The translations under genes were made by a program, and so were the position numbers. Below are positions 36,301 through 48,300 of a stretch of 64,000 nucleotides of DNA, piece by piece. The first letter of the stretch is position 1; each line of letters opens with the position of its first letter. This DNA comes from Dactylorhiza incarnata (taxonomy: Eukaryota > Streptophyta > Magnoliopsida > Asparagales > Orchidaceae), in the NCBI GenBank assembly GCA_033032865.1, contig JAWHQI010000064.1, forward strand, positions 7,006,001-7,070,000, in the 5' to 3' direction. The notes under the pieces are model-generated. The model had not been told where the DNA came from. It saw only the letters and a list, made by a program, of their open reading frames with translations, and ran no database searches.

Positions 36301-39300
36301 CAGCGGCCCTTTCAGGGACATTCACACCCTTCAGGTTGTCATCCATTAAGATAAGATGACGACGAACTCTAAAAAAAATGCTTCCTGAAAAGCCTGGGAG
36401 GTCAACGGACAGCGCTTGCAAGCAAGGGACGAAGGGATACAAATGCTTGGAGCAGAAAATATGCAACGAAAGCTACAGTGAAGCCTGCAGAAGAGACGAA
36501 TCCAGAAAGGGAACGATTACACCAGGAGGCTGGATATCGTCGAGACCGACGAGACGGGATACCACAGGATCGACGATATCGTCGAGATCGATATCGTCGA
36601 GATCGATATCGTCGAGATCGATATCTTCCAGATCGATATCGTCGAGATCGATATCGTCGAGATCGATATCGTCGAGGAGAGATGCACCAGGAATCGAACG
36701 AGAGATCGCCGAGGATGCCAGTTTCGGCGAGGAAGCCTGCAGCTGGGATCGAACGGGGAAGGCACTAACTCGGAAGGAAGGCACTGCTGCAGAGATCGGT
36801 TGATAAGCTGCGGGACAAGGGCGACGGGAACGAGCCGAAGAACGTCGATGAAGAGGCACCTCGATCGATCGAGAACACAGAGATCGATTGAGCGCAGAGA
36901 TCAGGCGAGCGAACGCGGAGATCGATTGAGCCTTCAGGTCGACGTCAACAACGGATATACCGGCTCTGATACCATGTTAGAAGAGGAGAGCGCACCTTTA
37001 GGTTTCTTACGTTCTAACGATTCAGGGTATGGAAACCCTATTTATTCTCTTTTAGCCACCGCTTGTGTTACAGTCACCACCCGGTGAGCCAATGATAGCT
37101 TGCCTTTTGACATAATAAATATAGCTAAATACTAATGTTCTCTTTGGTTTGAAGTAATCGATAGGACGAGGATTACAAGGTAATGAAAATGTAAACGATG
37201 AAGAAATGAAATGTTATTTAGCTTTCACCCACTTGTTTGGTCGACGGAAAATTGAATGATTTTTTTTTCTTATTTGTTTGATCGTAAATTGAGATTTGGT
37301 TTCTTCTCAGTAGGGGACATGTGAGACGCAATGATGAATTCAGCGAATTCAGCGATTTCTTCCCTTTTTTTCTTTTGGAATGGGTACATTTGTCAATTAA
37401 AAAAAAATCATTTGTTACATTTTTAGTTAAAGACAATTATTTAATAATTACATTAAAATTAGTTTTCCGATTTGAAATTATAAAGTAAAATGCATTTGCA
37501 TACTCCAGTTCTTCAAACCAAGCAGGCCCTAAATATTTTGGCAGCACGCTCTTAAATCAATTCAATGGAACAGAAGTACTCCTAGTAAATGGGACTCAAT
37601 GAGATTCCAGTAACCCTAATTCTCTAAATACTGGGTTTAGACTTTTGGTACTAAGTGACAAAGTATTAGTTATTTCTTTCACTAACTTCTCCCCATTACC
37701 CCTCTATTAAAAAAGATGGTGTCTAAAGGACCAACTTCCGATATAGGCAGCCCACGGTTAAATACAAGCCAGCAAAATACAACTGTAGACCACAGACAAA
37801 AGCGTCGGCGGAACCACATTGATGTGGATGCGGCCGTGTGAGTGACTGGTGGGCTGCAGCGGGGAAGGAACTTGTTAACGTGGAGAAATTACTTGCAATA
37901 AACTCGAATGAACTTAGATACAATCACGAGTTATGTTCGTGCCTAACCTCAGGAGGCTGGTTCCTCCTAGAAGTTCCTCTCCAAATGAGAGATCTCAAAA
38001 CTCTAAAACATCTAAGATAACTAAATTCCCAAGCCACCTCCTTATATGGGGAAGGGTGGGGGGCTCACATACAATTTACCCTAATGCCCTAACTAAAGAT
38101 ACAAAATACAATAAGATGCCGCGCGCGCATATGTAACAATATATCCCGCCAGAAAATCGACCTTGACCCCAAGGTTGAGGTGTCTGTTAGGGACCTATTC
38201 AAGCGGTGGCTGGAGTAGTGGTCAGAGGTGAAGACGAGGGTGGTGGAGGATACAACGGAACCTTAAATCGCGGCTGCCAAAGCGAGGTTGCTCGTTAGAG
38301 GAAAGAGCCACCAATGATCTCACACAATAGATTGGGAATAAACTTCTTCTTACTGACCCATACAACTCTCCATATGCTTTTATATAGGCTTACAACATAT
38401 AAAGAAACAAACAACAATAATGACGTCTAATACTAGGCCCGGTGCTTGTCACGACCCGTCTCGACAAGAGTCAGAGTGCGCTTCGGGGCGGGCCGTGATG
38501 CCACAGGCATGGGCGGAAAGAAATCCATGCCTGCTAAGGCGGAGATAGAAATACTACAAATAGTTTTAAAATAGTTAATTTTGATTAAAACAGGTTGATT
38601 TATTTGCGGAAGCTTTAAAATGTGAGTTTGAAACAGGTGCACATGCATTTTTGTAAAAGCTCAAGATACAAGTTCTAGAACAGAAATTTATGCAGTGAAC
38701 ATCGCAAATGAATGAACATGCAAAACATGTCAAATTCTAGTACATATAATATTTAGCCTAACAGTTGTCCATGTAACAAGAGAAAATGGCTGATCGTAAT
38801 TACTACATAACAGAAATGTCCGACAGTAAAAGAAATGAAACATAAACACAAAACCTGAAGCTTGACGCAGATCGACTCAGGAAGCAGGCGGCGCGGGCAC
38901 GAACGCTAAGGCAAATTCCAAAACAAGAAGAAAAAGCCTCAGAACATTGAAATATAAAAGAGCAAAGCAAAATAAAGTACGAGCAGGAGAAACAGAATAT
39001 TTGTGTACCGCTTTTCATGAAGCAGAGCTAACAAGACAGGCAAGCAAGTGAGACAAGCAGAAATATCAAGAATTATTAGACTACTCCGAAGTATAGCCTA
39101 AACATTTATTTTGCAACGACATAAGCTGTAATCAATGAAATGCGTAGGTGTTTATAGTGGGTGCGCATGGTTCACACTCAAGTCCAAGTGCAAGTCTTAC
39201 TAGAATAAGAGTATTTTCTGCTTACCGTGACCATGCAAACAAGACGATGCACCGCCTAAACCCTAGTTTCCAAGATTTGCTTATGACACTCAGGACCTAA

Positions 39301-42300
39301 GTGATTCAGAAATTTAAGCTCGCTATGACCGGTCCTTTGTTTCCATTAGGGATTCAAGAGGGAACCCAAGTCAAGGAGTCTCATCAATTAAACCCTACCT
39401 TTCAATGTTAACTTACGTTATTAACGACTTATCGTAGGATTTCGTGGATTCTAGCATATCAAGACATGTAACCAAGATACTGATTCAGATATATAAGAGT
39501 GTATTTTACAAACGTGAAACAGAAGGAATAAAGTTATAGAACGTTATTTAACCAAGTCTTGAAACCAGACAGGCATAAGAAACAAGATTCGAAGACTCAG
39601 AGAACTCGATAGAGAGTTTTGAAGCTTGCGGATTCAAGTATTTACGAGTAATAAGATTATTATACAACATTTTCTAGGATATCCAGTATTCCTTTAGATT
39701 ACGTCATTCCAAGACACGAAAATCTTCTAAGTAACCATGTGTACGAGTCGAAGATTTTATATCAAGAACAATTCACCTAGTTGCTAGCAGGAATCTTCCA
39801 ACAAAATGACACAATTCATCTAAATGAATATTCAAGTAACTCTCATTCACGTTCACAACTTGTGTTATTTCAATCGCGTGATCCTCAAACTAAAAACAAG
39901 TATGTTTAGGGATTCAATGTCTAAATTCATTTGACGAAACAAGCATTCAAGGGTGAATTAATATAAGAACAGACATGACAAATAAGTTCAATGCTTGCAA
40001 GAGAGGGATCTCTACTTGCCTTAAATGAGGCTGAATCTGACGGCGACGGCTAAGCGGCGCAAGCAAAAGCAGAACATCACATTTTGAAACTGATCAAGCA
40101 CAACGAAGGCGACATAGCATAAATTACTACACTAATATTAGTATTCTACGACGCGGAAATTTAAACAAGGAGGGTTTTAGCAGATTTACCTCCCTCAAGA
40201 GTGAGGGGACAAGAGATTACCACGCTGAGACGGAGACTTGGCGGCGCTTGGCTAGGTGAAACCCTAATTCGGAGAGGGGATTTGGAGAGATCCCGCCAAA
40301 TGAATCGAGGAGCGGCGCCGGAAATCACAAACAGACCACGGTTAGACGATCGCAAGGGGACAAAAATCTGAAACACAAGATATCCGAAATTTGGAGCGCA
40401 AATTCCAAGGAAATTAGGAAAACTGAAAATCCTTACCAAAAATCCAAGAGGAGTGTTCAAGCAAAACCCTAGGCGAAATCGGAGAAGAAGAGGGCTGTCA
40501 GAGAGAGGTGGATGTTGTCCACGAGAAGGAGACAAGGCTGCCGACCCTAGGAGACGCTGCCGGCCTTGAGGAAGGAGGGTTGCAGGAAGAAGAGGTTGCT
40601 GCCGGGTGGAGAGACTGCTGCCGGCTCCTTGGAGGTCACGTCCAGAGCAGACGACGGCCATGACAGGAGGAGAAGCAGCAGTCGGCGCCGGCAGAAGGAG
40701 CAGCAGGCGGCGGAGGCGCTGCGCGCGGGAGACGGGGGCGAGAGCGGGATCGGGAGCGGGAGCGTGAGACGGGGTCGGGCTTGCGGCTTGCGGGAGATCT
40801 GAACCGGGGGAATTTAAGACGGGGGAAGGCTGGGCTGCGGCTAGCAATTAGTTTTTTTTCTTTTTCTTTTAAATATTATTATTATTATATTTTTGTAGGG
40901 TTATTACAATCTCCCATATTTAGGAAGTTTCGTCCCGAAACTTTCTAAGGATTCCCTGAATGGGGCCTATCATGGCGAAGATTCAGATGCCATTTATTCA
41001 AAACAAGATTTGCAAATCAAGACATAGAAGTTAACTATGAATATGATGAAACAGAAAGGAAAACAAGCACGGAGACTTACCGAGATCAAGATAAAATTTG
41101 CGGATAATTGCTACGCATATCAGATTCAAATTCTCAAAAGAATTATTCAGACTTTTCATGCATTTCAAAACACAGTTATCATAAGGATGATTTTTGTTTC
41201 GAAGCTTGCGTACTTGATACTCTACGATCTTAGCGGGTATGGCAAGGTACGAAGGATTGGATTCAGGGATCACAGGAATTGCTTCACTTAGCTCGGAATT
41301 GAGAGATAAGACTCAACAATTCGGGAGCGAAAAAAATCTTTGCACGAAGGTGGTAATTTACTTGTGATGTTGACGCTTAAGATCTAGCTAGAAGGAGATA
41401 CTGGAGAATCAGACGAGATCGATAGACAAGCAGAACATGAAGCACTGATTACAAATACCGGAGATTTGAACTAGAGATTCTAAAACATTTCCTACTATCA
41501 GGTACATAAATTATGTAATAATTACAACATTTTCATTGGACAACTCTAGGTAATGATCATGCAAGTGCAACCATGAGATCATGTGCGATGTCAAGCAAAT
41601 AGTAAAATCATGCGTGTTCAATCATTATTGTTGTTCTTGGCTTCACACTTGTGCAATGATTTATGATATGAATGCAATGAATGGATACACATGCCATGTT
41701 AAGCGCTCATATCACTTAACATGTCATGCATATTAAGACTCTAATGTCAACGCACTTAAAAATATTAAACTGCCCATAACCATTTAATATTCGCAAGCGG
41801 TGTATATCCTAGTGGAATTCATATGCACACAAATGTTAAGTTTGTCCATACTCCCTTAACATTCGTGTGCATACTACTCATGCTTATGAGTAAGTGTGTG
41901 CGTGTTTCAGCCGCGAACAACACATAATGACAAGATGCGTGAAGTAATGATGCATGTATATATATTTATAAAATAAGATTCAAAATATTTGATAATTGTA
42001 AAATACTTTATCTTTAGAAACAAACCTGCCTCTGATACCAACTGTCACGACCCGTCTGGACAAGAGTCAGAGTGCGCTTCGGGGCGGGCCGTGATGCCAC
42101 AGGCATGGGCGGAAAGAAATCCATGCCTGCTAAGGCGGAGACAAAAATACTACAAATAATTTTAAAATAGTTACTTTTGATTAAAACAGGTTGATTTATT
42201 TGCGTAAGCTTTAAAATGTGAGTTTGAAACAGGTGCACATGCATTTTGTAAAAGCTCAAGATACAAGTTCTGGAACAGAAATTTATGCAGTGAACATCGC

Positions 42301-45300
42301 AAATGAATGAAGATGCAAAACATATCAAATTCTAGTACATATAATATTTAGCCTAACAGTTGTCCATGAAACAAGAGAAAATGGCTGATCGTAATTACTA
42401 CATAACAGAAATGTCCGACAGTAAAAGAAATGAAACATAAACACAAAACCTGAAGCTTGACGCAGATCGGCTCAGGAAGCAGGCGACGCGGGCACGAACG
42501 CTAAGGCAAATTCCAAAACAAGAAGAAAAAGCCTCAGAACATTGAAATACACATGAGCAAAGCAAAATAAAATACGAGCAGTATAAACAGAATATTTGTG
42601 TACCGCTTTTCATGAAACAGAGCTAACAAGACAGGCAAGCAAGTGAGACAAGCAGAAATATCAAGAATTATTAGACTACTCCGAAGTACAGCCTAAACAT
42701 TTATTTTACAACGACATAAGCTGTAATCGATGAAATGCGTAGGTGTTTATAGTGGGTGCGCATGATTCACACTCAAGTCCAACTGTAAGTCTTACTAAAA
42801 TAAGAGTATTTCCTGCTTACCGTGACCATGCAAACAAGACGATGCACCACCTAAACCCTAGTTTCCAAGATTTGCTTATGACACTCAGGACCTAAGTGAT
42901 TCAGAAATTTAAGCTCGCTATGACCGTTCCTTTGTTCTCATTAGGGATTCAAGAGGGAACCCAAGTCAAGGAGTCTCATCAATTAAACCCTACCTTTCAA
43001 TGTTAACTTACGTTATTAACGACTTAGTGCAGGATTTCGTGTATTCTAGCATATCAAGACATGTAACCAAGATACTGATTCAGATATATAAGAGTATATT
43101 TTACAAACGTGAAACGGGAGGAATCAAGTTATAGAACGTTATTTAACCAAGTCTTGGAACCAGACAGGCATAAGAAACAAGATTCGATGACTCAGAGAAC
43201 TCGATAGAGAGTTTTGAAGCTTGCGGATTCAAGTATTTACGAGTAATAAGATTGCTATACAACATTTTTTAGGATATCCAGTATTCCTTTAGATTACGTC
43301 ATTCCAAGACACGAAAATCTTCTAAGTAACCATGTGTACGAGTCGAAGATTTTATACCAAGCACAATTCACCTAGTTGCTAGCAGGAATCGTAACATTTA
43401 TTATTATAACAATTAAAGTTCCTGCTCGAAAGGATCTACTAGTATTGCATTTATCCATCAAATGAGATGCAATTCATTTAAATGAAAATCCAATTAAAAC
43501 CACTTTCGTTCACTAACTCGTCTTCCAACAAATAAGACACAATTCATCTAAATGAATATTCAAGTAACTCTCATTCACGTTCACAACTTGTGTTATTTCA
43601 ATCGCGTGATCCTCAAACTAAAAACAAGTATGTTTAGGGATTCAATGTCTAAATTCATTTGACGAAACAAGCATTCAAGGGTGAATTAATATAAACATAA
43701 GAACAGACAAGGCAAATAAGTTCAATGCTTGCAAGAGAGGGATCTCTACTTGCCTTAAATGAGGCTGAATCTGACGGCGACGGCTAAGCGGCGCAAGCAA
43801 AAGCAGAACATCACATTTTGAACTTGATCAAGCACAACGAAGGCGACATAACATAAATTACTACACTAATACAAGCATTCTACGACCCGGAAATTTAAAG
43901 GAGGGTTTTAGCAGATTTACCTCCCTCAAGAGTGAGGGGAGAAGAGATTACCACGCTGAGACGGAGACTTGGCGGCGCTTGGCTAGGTGAAACCCTAATT
44001 CGGAGAGGGGATTTGGAGAGATCCCGTCAAATGAATCGAGGAGCGGCGCAGGAAATCACAAACAGACCACTGTTAGACGATCGCAAGGGGACAAAAATCT
44101 GAAACACAAGATATCCGAAATTTGGAGCGCAAATTCCAAGGAAATTAGGAAAACTGAAAATCCTTACCAAAAAATCCAAGAGGAGGAGGGTTCAAGCAAA
44201 ACCCTAGGCGAAATCAGAGAAGAAGAGGGCTGTCGGAGAGAGGTGGATGTTGTCCACGAGAAGGAGACAAGGCTGCCGACCCTAGGAGACACTGTCGGCC
44301 TTGAGAAGGAGGGTTGCAGGAAGAAGAGGTTGCTGCCGGGTGGAGAGACTGCTGCCGGCTCCTTGGAGGTCACGTCCAGAGCAGACGACGGCCATGGCAG
44401 GAGGAGAAGCAGCAGTCGGCGCCGGCAGAAGGAGCAGCAGGAGGCGGAGGCGCTGCGCGCGGGAGGCGGAGGCGCTGCGCGCGGGAGACAGGGGCGAGAG
44501 CGGGAGCGGGAGCGTGGGTCGGGCTTGCGGCTTGCGGGAGATCTGAACCGGGGGAATTTAAGACGGGGGAGGGCTAGGCTGCGGCTAGCAATTAGTTTTT
44601 TTTTCTTTTTTTTTTTCTTTTTCTTTTAAATATTATTATTATTATATTTTTTTTAGGGTTGTTACAGTGCTCGAGGCCTCTACATAATGATAACACCTAG
44701 ACACCTAGATAATAGAGATAATCATAATAGACGATGCACGACCCATAACACTTGATGCGTCTGGTTAATGTCAAAATATTGCTCGGCGCGGGCAATCCAA
44801 CCCAGGGGGTCAGTCCCATTGAATGTGGGAATGTCGAGGCGGGGGAGATGCAGAGGAGTCAATCCCGCCAGAGTGAATTCTTCGAGGGACAATGTACTGG
44901 GGGATCCCAAGGCAGAGGCGGTGTTAGGCCCGGAGTGTTGGCCGGGTTGCAAGTTGCGGAGCATGACCATAATCGAAGTGAACTGCTCGGCTTGGGCCTC
45001 AAGACGAGAGTTGATGGTGGTGAGGGCGTGTTTGAGGGCCTCCACACGGGATTCCATCGAGTGACGACCCTTTTGCATAAGAAGTAGAGGGCACGAGTGG
45101 AGGTGAAGAAGAAGGGCGCGGACGAGGCGCAACATGGGGAGAAGCCCACCCGTCGGAAGGGCGTGCGCAGAAGCCGCAGGAGCTGGAGTTGTGTCGGTCG
45201 CAGGAGCTGATGCGGAAGAGGGCGCAAGAGCTGGAGGGTCGAGAGAGAACGCAGGAGCTGGTGCTGCCGATGGTAGGGCACTTCGGTGGGGGCGCTAGGA

Positions 45301-48300
45301 GCCGACAGAGAAGGGCCGACGATCGGCGGAATGAGCTTGCTGGCAGAGACACAGATGATGTGTGACGAGCGGCAGAGGCACACTAGCACTGGCGGTTTGC
45401 TGTCGCAAGAAAAGAAGGCGTAAGACGGCATGGACAATCAGCGCGTGAGGCGCAACGACGGACAACGAGTAGGGACGATCGCGGTTGCTAGCACAGAAGA
45501 TTGGCGGAAGACGAACTTGAACGATCACGGTTGCTGGCACAGTAGATTGGCAGAAGACGAATAGGGACGATCGACGCGTGAGGAGCGATGACGGACTACG
45601 CGAGGAGCGTGTCTTGCGGCAACAAAACCCAGCGGCACACGATGAGCAGACGGGAACGACAGGTCGGATCAATGTTACTGTGGAGAAATTACTTGCAATA
45701 AACTCGAATGAACTTAGATACAATCACGAGGTATGCTCATGCCTAACCTCAGGAGGGTAGTTTCTCTTAGAAGTTCCTCTCCAAATGAGATATCTCAAAA
45801 CCCTAACATACAATTTACCCTAATGCCATACAAATTAAAGTACAAAATACAATAAGATGTCGCGCACGCGTGTTTAACCGAACTCCTCGGGGAGCTCGCA
45901 GATGCTGTGGCCGGGAGAGGAGTCGGGAATGATGGCGTAGAGCTAGCGTTTGGAGTGGGTGGGATAGGAGGCTCTCTGGACGAGGAAGAGGGCATCCGTC
46001 CGATCGAACTATCCAGGCGGGAGTAACCTCTGCTTCAGGCGACGACCTCTGCTTCAGGAATGGAACTTTGAAGCAGCCGGTGAACTCCTATCCAGGCAGT
46101 GAGGCGCGATCTGGCGCTGAGGCGCGATACAGGGGGCGGGATAAGCCGTAGACGACCTCTGCTACTAGTGTGGAACTCTGAACCAACTAGCGAACTCCTA
46201 TCCAGGCGTTGAGGCGCGATCCGACGGCGAGGCGCAATGTAGGGGTGGGATTGAGCAGAGCGAAGGGGGCGAAGTGGTTGGATTTCGATTTTAGGGCTGG
46301 GCTGCCAATAAGCCAAAAAAAATTGTAGTAAAAGACCTAATTTTTCCTAATTCTATGGTCTGCCTATAGCAAAATGTGGCCTGCCTTTAACAACCAATTT
46401 TAAAGGCCATTTACCGGGAACTCCCCTCTAACATTGCATTAATTACAAAAACCCTCCCTCTACTTTTTAAAATTACCAAGACCTCCCCACACAAAAAAAC
46501 TCCTATAAACTAAGAGAGAAGTTCTTGGTAATTTTAAAAAGCAGAGTAGAGGTCTCTCTTCTTATGCAAACTGTTACGCGCACGCGTCCTCTTATTATTA
46601 TTATTATTATTAATGTTTTTCTTTTTAAATGTTATTAGGTTTGATGTGAGCCCCCCTCCCTATATAAGGAGGTGGTTTTGGGAGTTAGGTTATCTTTGGA
46701 TCTATTGTCTTTGACTCTCATTTGAGAGAAGGCTCATTGGAGGAACCAGCCTCCAAGAGTTGGCCGGAGCTTGCTCCGGATTGTATCAGTTTTCCGTTAA
46801 TCCATGCAATTTCCTTCCTGTTCGTATTATTTGGTCCGACCTGCCGCTCCGCCCGCTTCTGCAGCCGCCGGAGTCTTACGCTCTGCTGTCCTTGAGCCCA
46901 CGCAGCCCCGCTTCCGCAATCCGCATTGTTTCCGCGTTTCTCCGCTTCCGCCTTCTACAGATTCGGCGCGCAACCCGCATTCGCCGCCCGATTCTGCGAC
47001 CCGCTCCGCTTCCGCCTGTGCTCGCCGCTTCCGCCTGTGCACCGCCTCCGCCTGTGCACGCAATCCACGCCGATTTCGCAATCCGCACAGTTTCCGCCGA
47101 TCTCTCGACCCAGCGCCAGATCCTGCTTCCGCCCGATCTCTCGATCCAGCGCCCTGCCTGCTTCCACTCTCCGTCGCCAGCTCGCACATCTCCACCCTCT
47201 CCGACACTCTCCTGCGACACTCTATCCCTTGTGCATGCCAAAGAGGAGGATGGAATATTGGAATCCCGCGTGGAAGCCCTCGAACACTCCCTCACCACCA
47301 TCAACGCTCGTCTCGAGGCACATGCCGAGTAGTTCGCCTCGATTCTGACCATGCTCCAAAACTTACAGCCCAGCCAGCATTCCAGGCCTCCTACCGCCTC
47401 TGCTGTGGGCTCCCCAAGCACTGTGATCCCCGATACACCCGCTTTGGTGGAATTACCTACTCCACCGTACCGTGGACCTGACATTCCCACATTCAACGGG
47501 ACTGACCCCCTCGGATGGATTGCCCGCGCCGAACAGTTCTTCGACATTCACCAGACCCATCGGACACAACTTGTCTCCACAACGCTTATCGGCATGGAAG
47601 GGTCAGCCCTCCATTGGGTCCGTTGGCTCCGTCAGACCTCTCCCGACCTCACCTGGACAGCTCTCACCGAGGCCCTCATTCAGCGGTATGACGACCGCTA
47701 CTCCGACCCCATGATCGAGCGACTTTGCGGGGTCCGACACACCGGCTCCATTGACTCGTACATTGATGCCTTCGTGGAATTGGTCACCCATGTTCCCGGA
47801 CTCCCCCCTGACCATTACTTGGGGTTCTTCATGAACGGCTTGCAACCCCACTTCCGCTCCCGTCTCCGCACCCTCAAACCAGTAACGGTCCACCAAGCCA
47901 TCAACCTCTCCCCCCTTGTGGAGGCGGAATTTCTCGCGACGTCCGGCGACATTCCTTTCACATCACCTTCCTCCAGGCATCCCTCCCAATCTTATTTCTT
48001 GACCCATCCTAAACCTCCACCTCTGCCACCTCCCCTACCCCGGCCACCAACTATGTGCCCACCCAACACTCGGCATGTCCCTACACACCGCCTGACCAAC
48101 CAGGAGTACAACGACTTACGGAGCAAGAGTCTGTGCTTCCGTTGCAAGCAACCCTACTCTCCTGGTCATGCGTGCTCGGTGAAGGAGTGTCGGGTCCTCA
48201 TCGGCGACGACGTGGTCGCGCTCTCCGCCGCCGACTTTGACGCCCTGCTGCTCTCAGACGGACTACCAGGCGACCCTTCTGGCACATGGACGACATCCCA

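Larger units (their letters stand above)
30468..37112 (-). mobile_element. Ty1/copia retrotransposon, full structure, with nested LTR element
   Basis: LTRs are short: 30468-30606 and 36975-37112 (TGTT ... TTTTGACA), with a perfect TSD TAATA (30463-30467, 37113-37117). The primer site GCTCTGATACCA (36963-36974, plus sense) abuts the right LTR, and the purine tract CCCCCCTCAAGC (plus sense, 30607 on) abuts the left. Minus-strand order from the right: gag, protease, GAG-pre-integrase, integrase, RT, RNase H, as in copia. The element at 32389-34463 inserted between integrase and RT. Several stops and a changed catalytic motif make it inactive. Confidence 0.95.
37873..45879 (-). mobile_element. 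TR-GAG-like LTR element copy 2, split by a large-LTR element
   Basis: LTRs are 37873-38138 and 45673-45879 (plus sense TGTTA..GTGGAGAAATT ... GTAACA), with a perfect TSD GAACT (37868-37872, 45880-45884). The right (5') LTR lacks about 60 bp containing the CCTTATATGGGG promoter-like block present in the left LTR. The primer-like site TGATCCGACCT (minus, 45661-45671) is one base from the family site TGGTCCGACCT. The pre-LTR phrase ACCTTGGGGTCAAGGTCG matches the element at 46572-48628. Gag is present (44745-45437), pol is absent. The element at 38447-44666 inserted in its interior. Confidence 0.92.

Noticed and set aside
40161..40847. 228-codon proline-rich minus ORF inside the large LTR
   Set aside because: It lies within an LTR, is low complexity, has no recognised motif, and the sister LTR does not preserve the same frame length. 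Mentioned only as a possible check in the finding on the large-LTR element.
46760..47332. 190-codon ORF starting inside the left LTR of TR-GAG copy 3
   Set aside because: Its ATG lies in the LTR and most of it is low-complexity leader; only the end is real gag, in frame with the downstream gag after a TAG stop.
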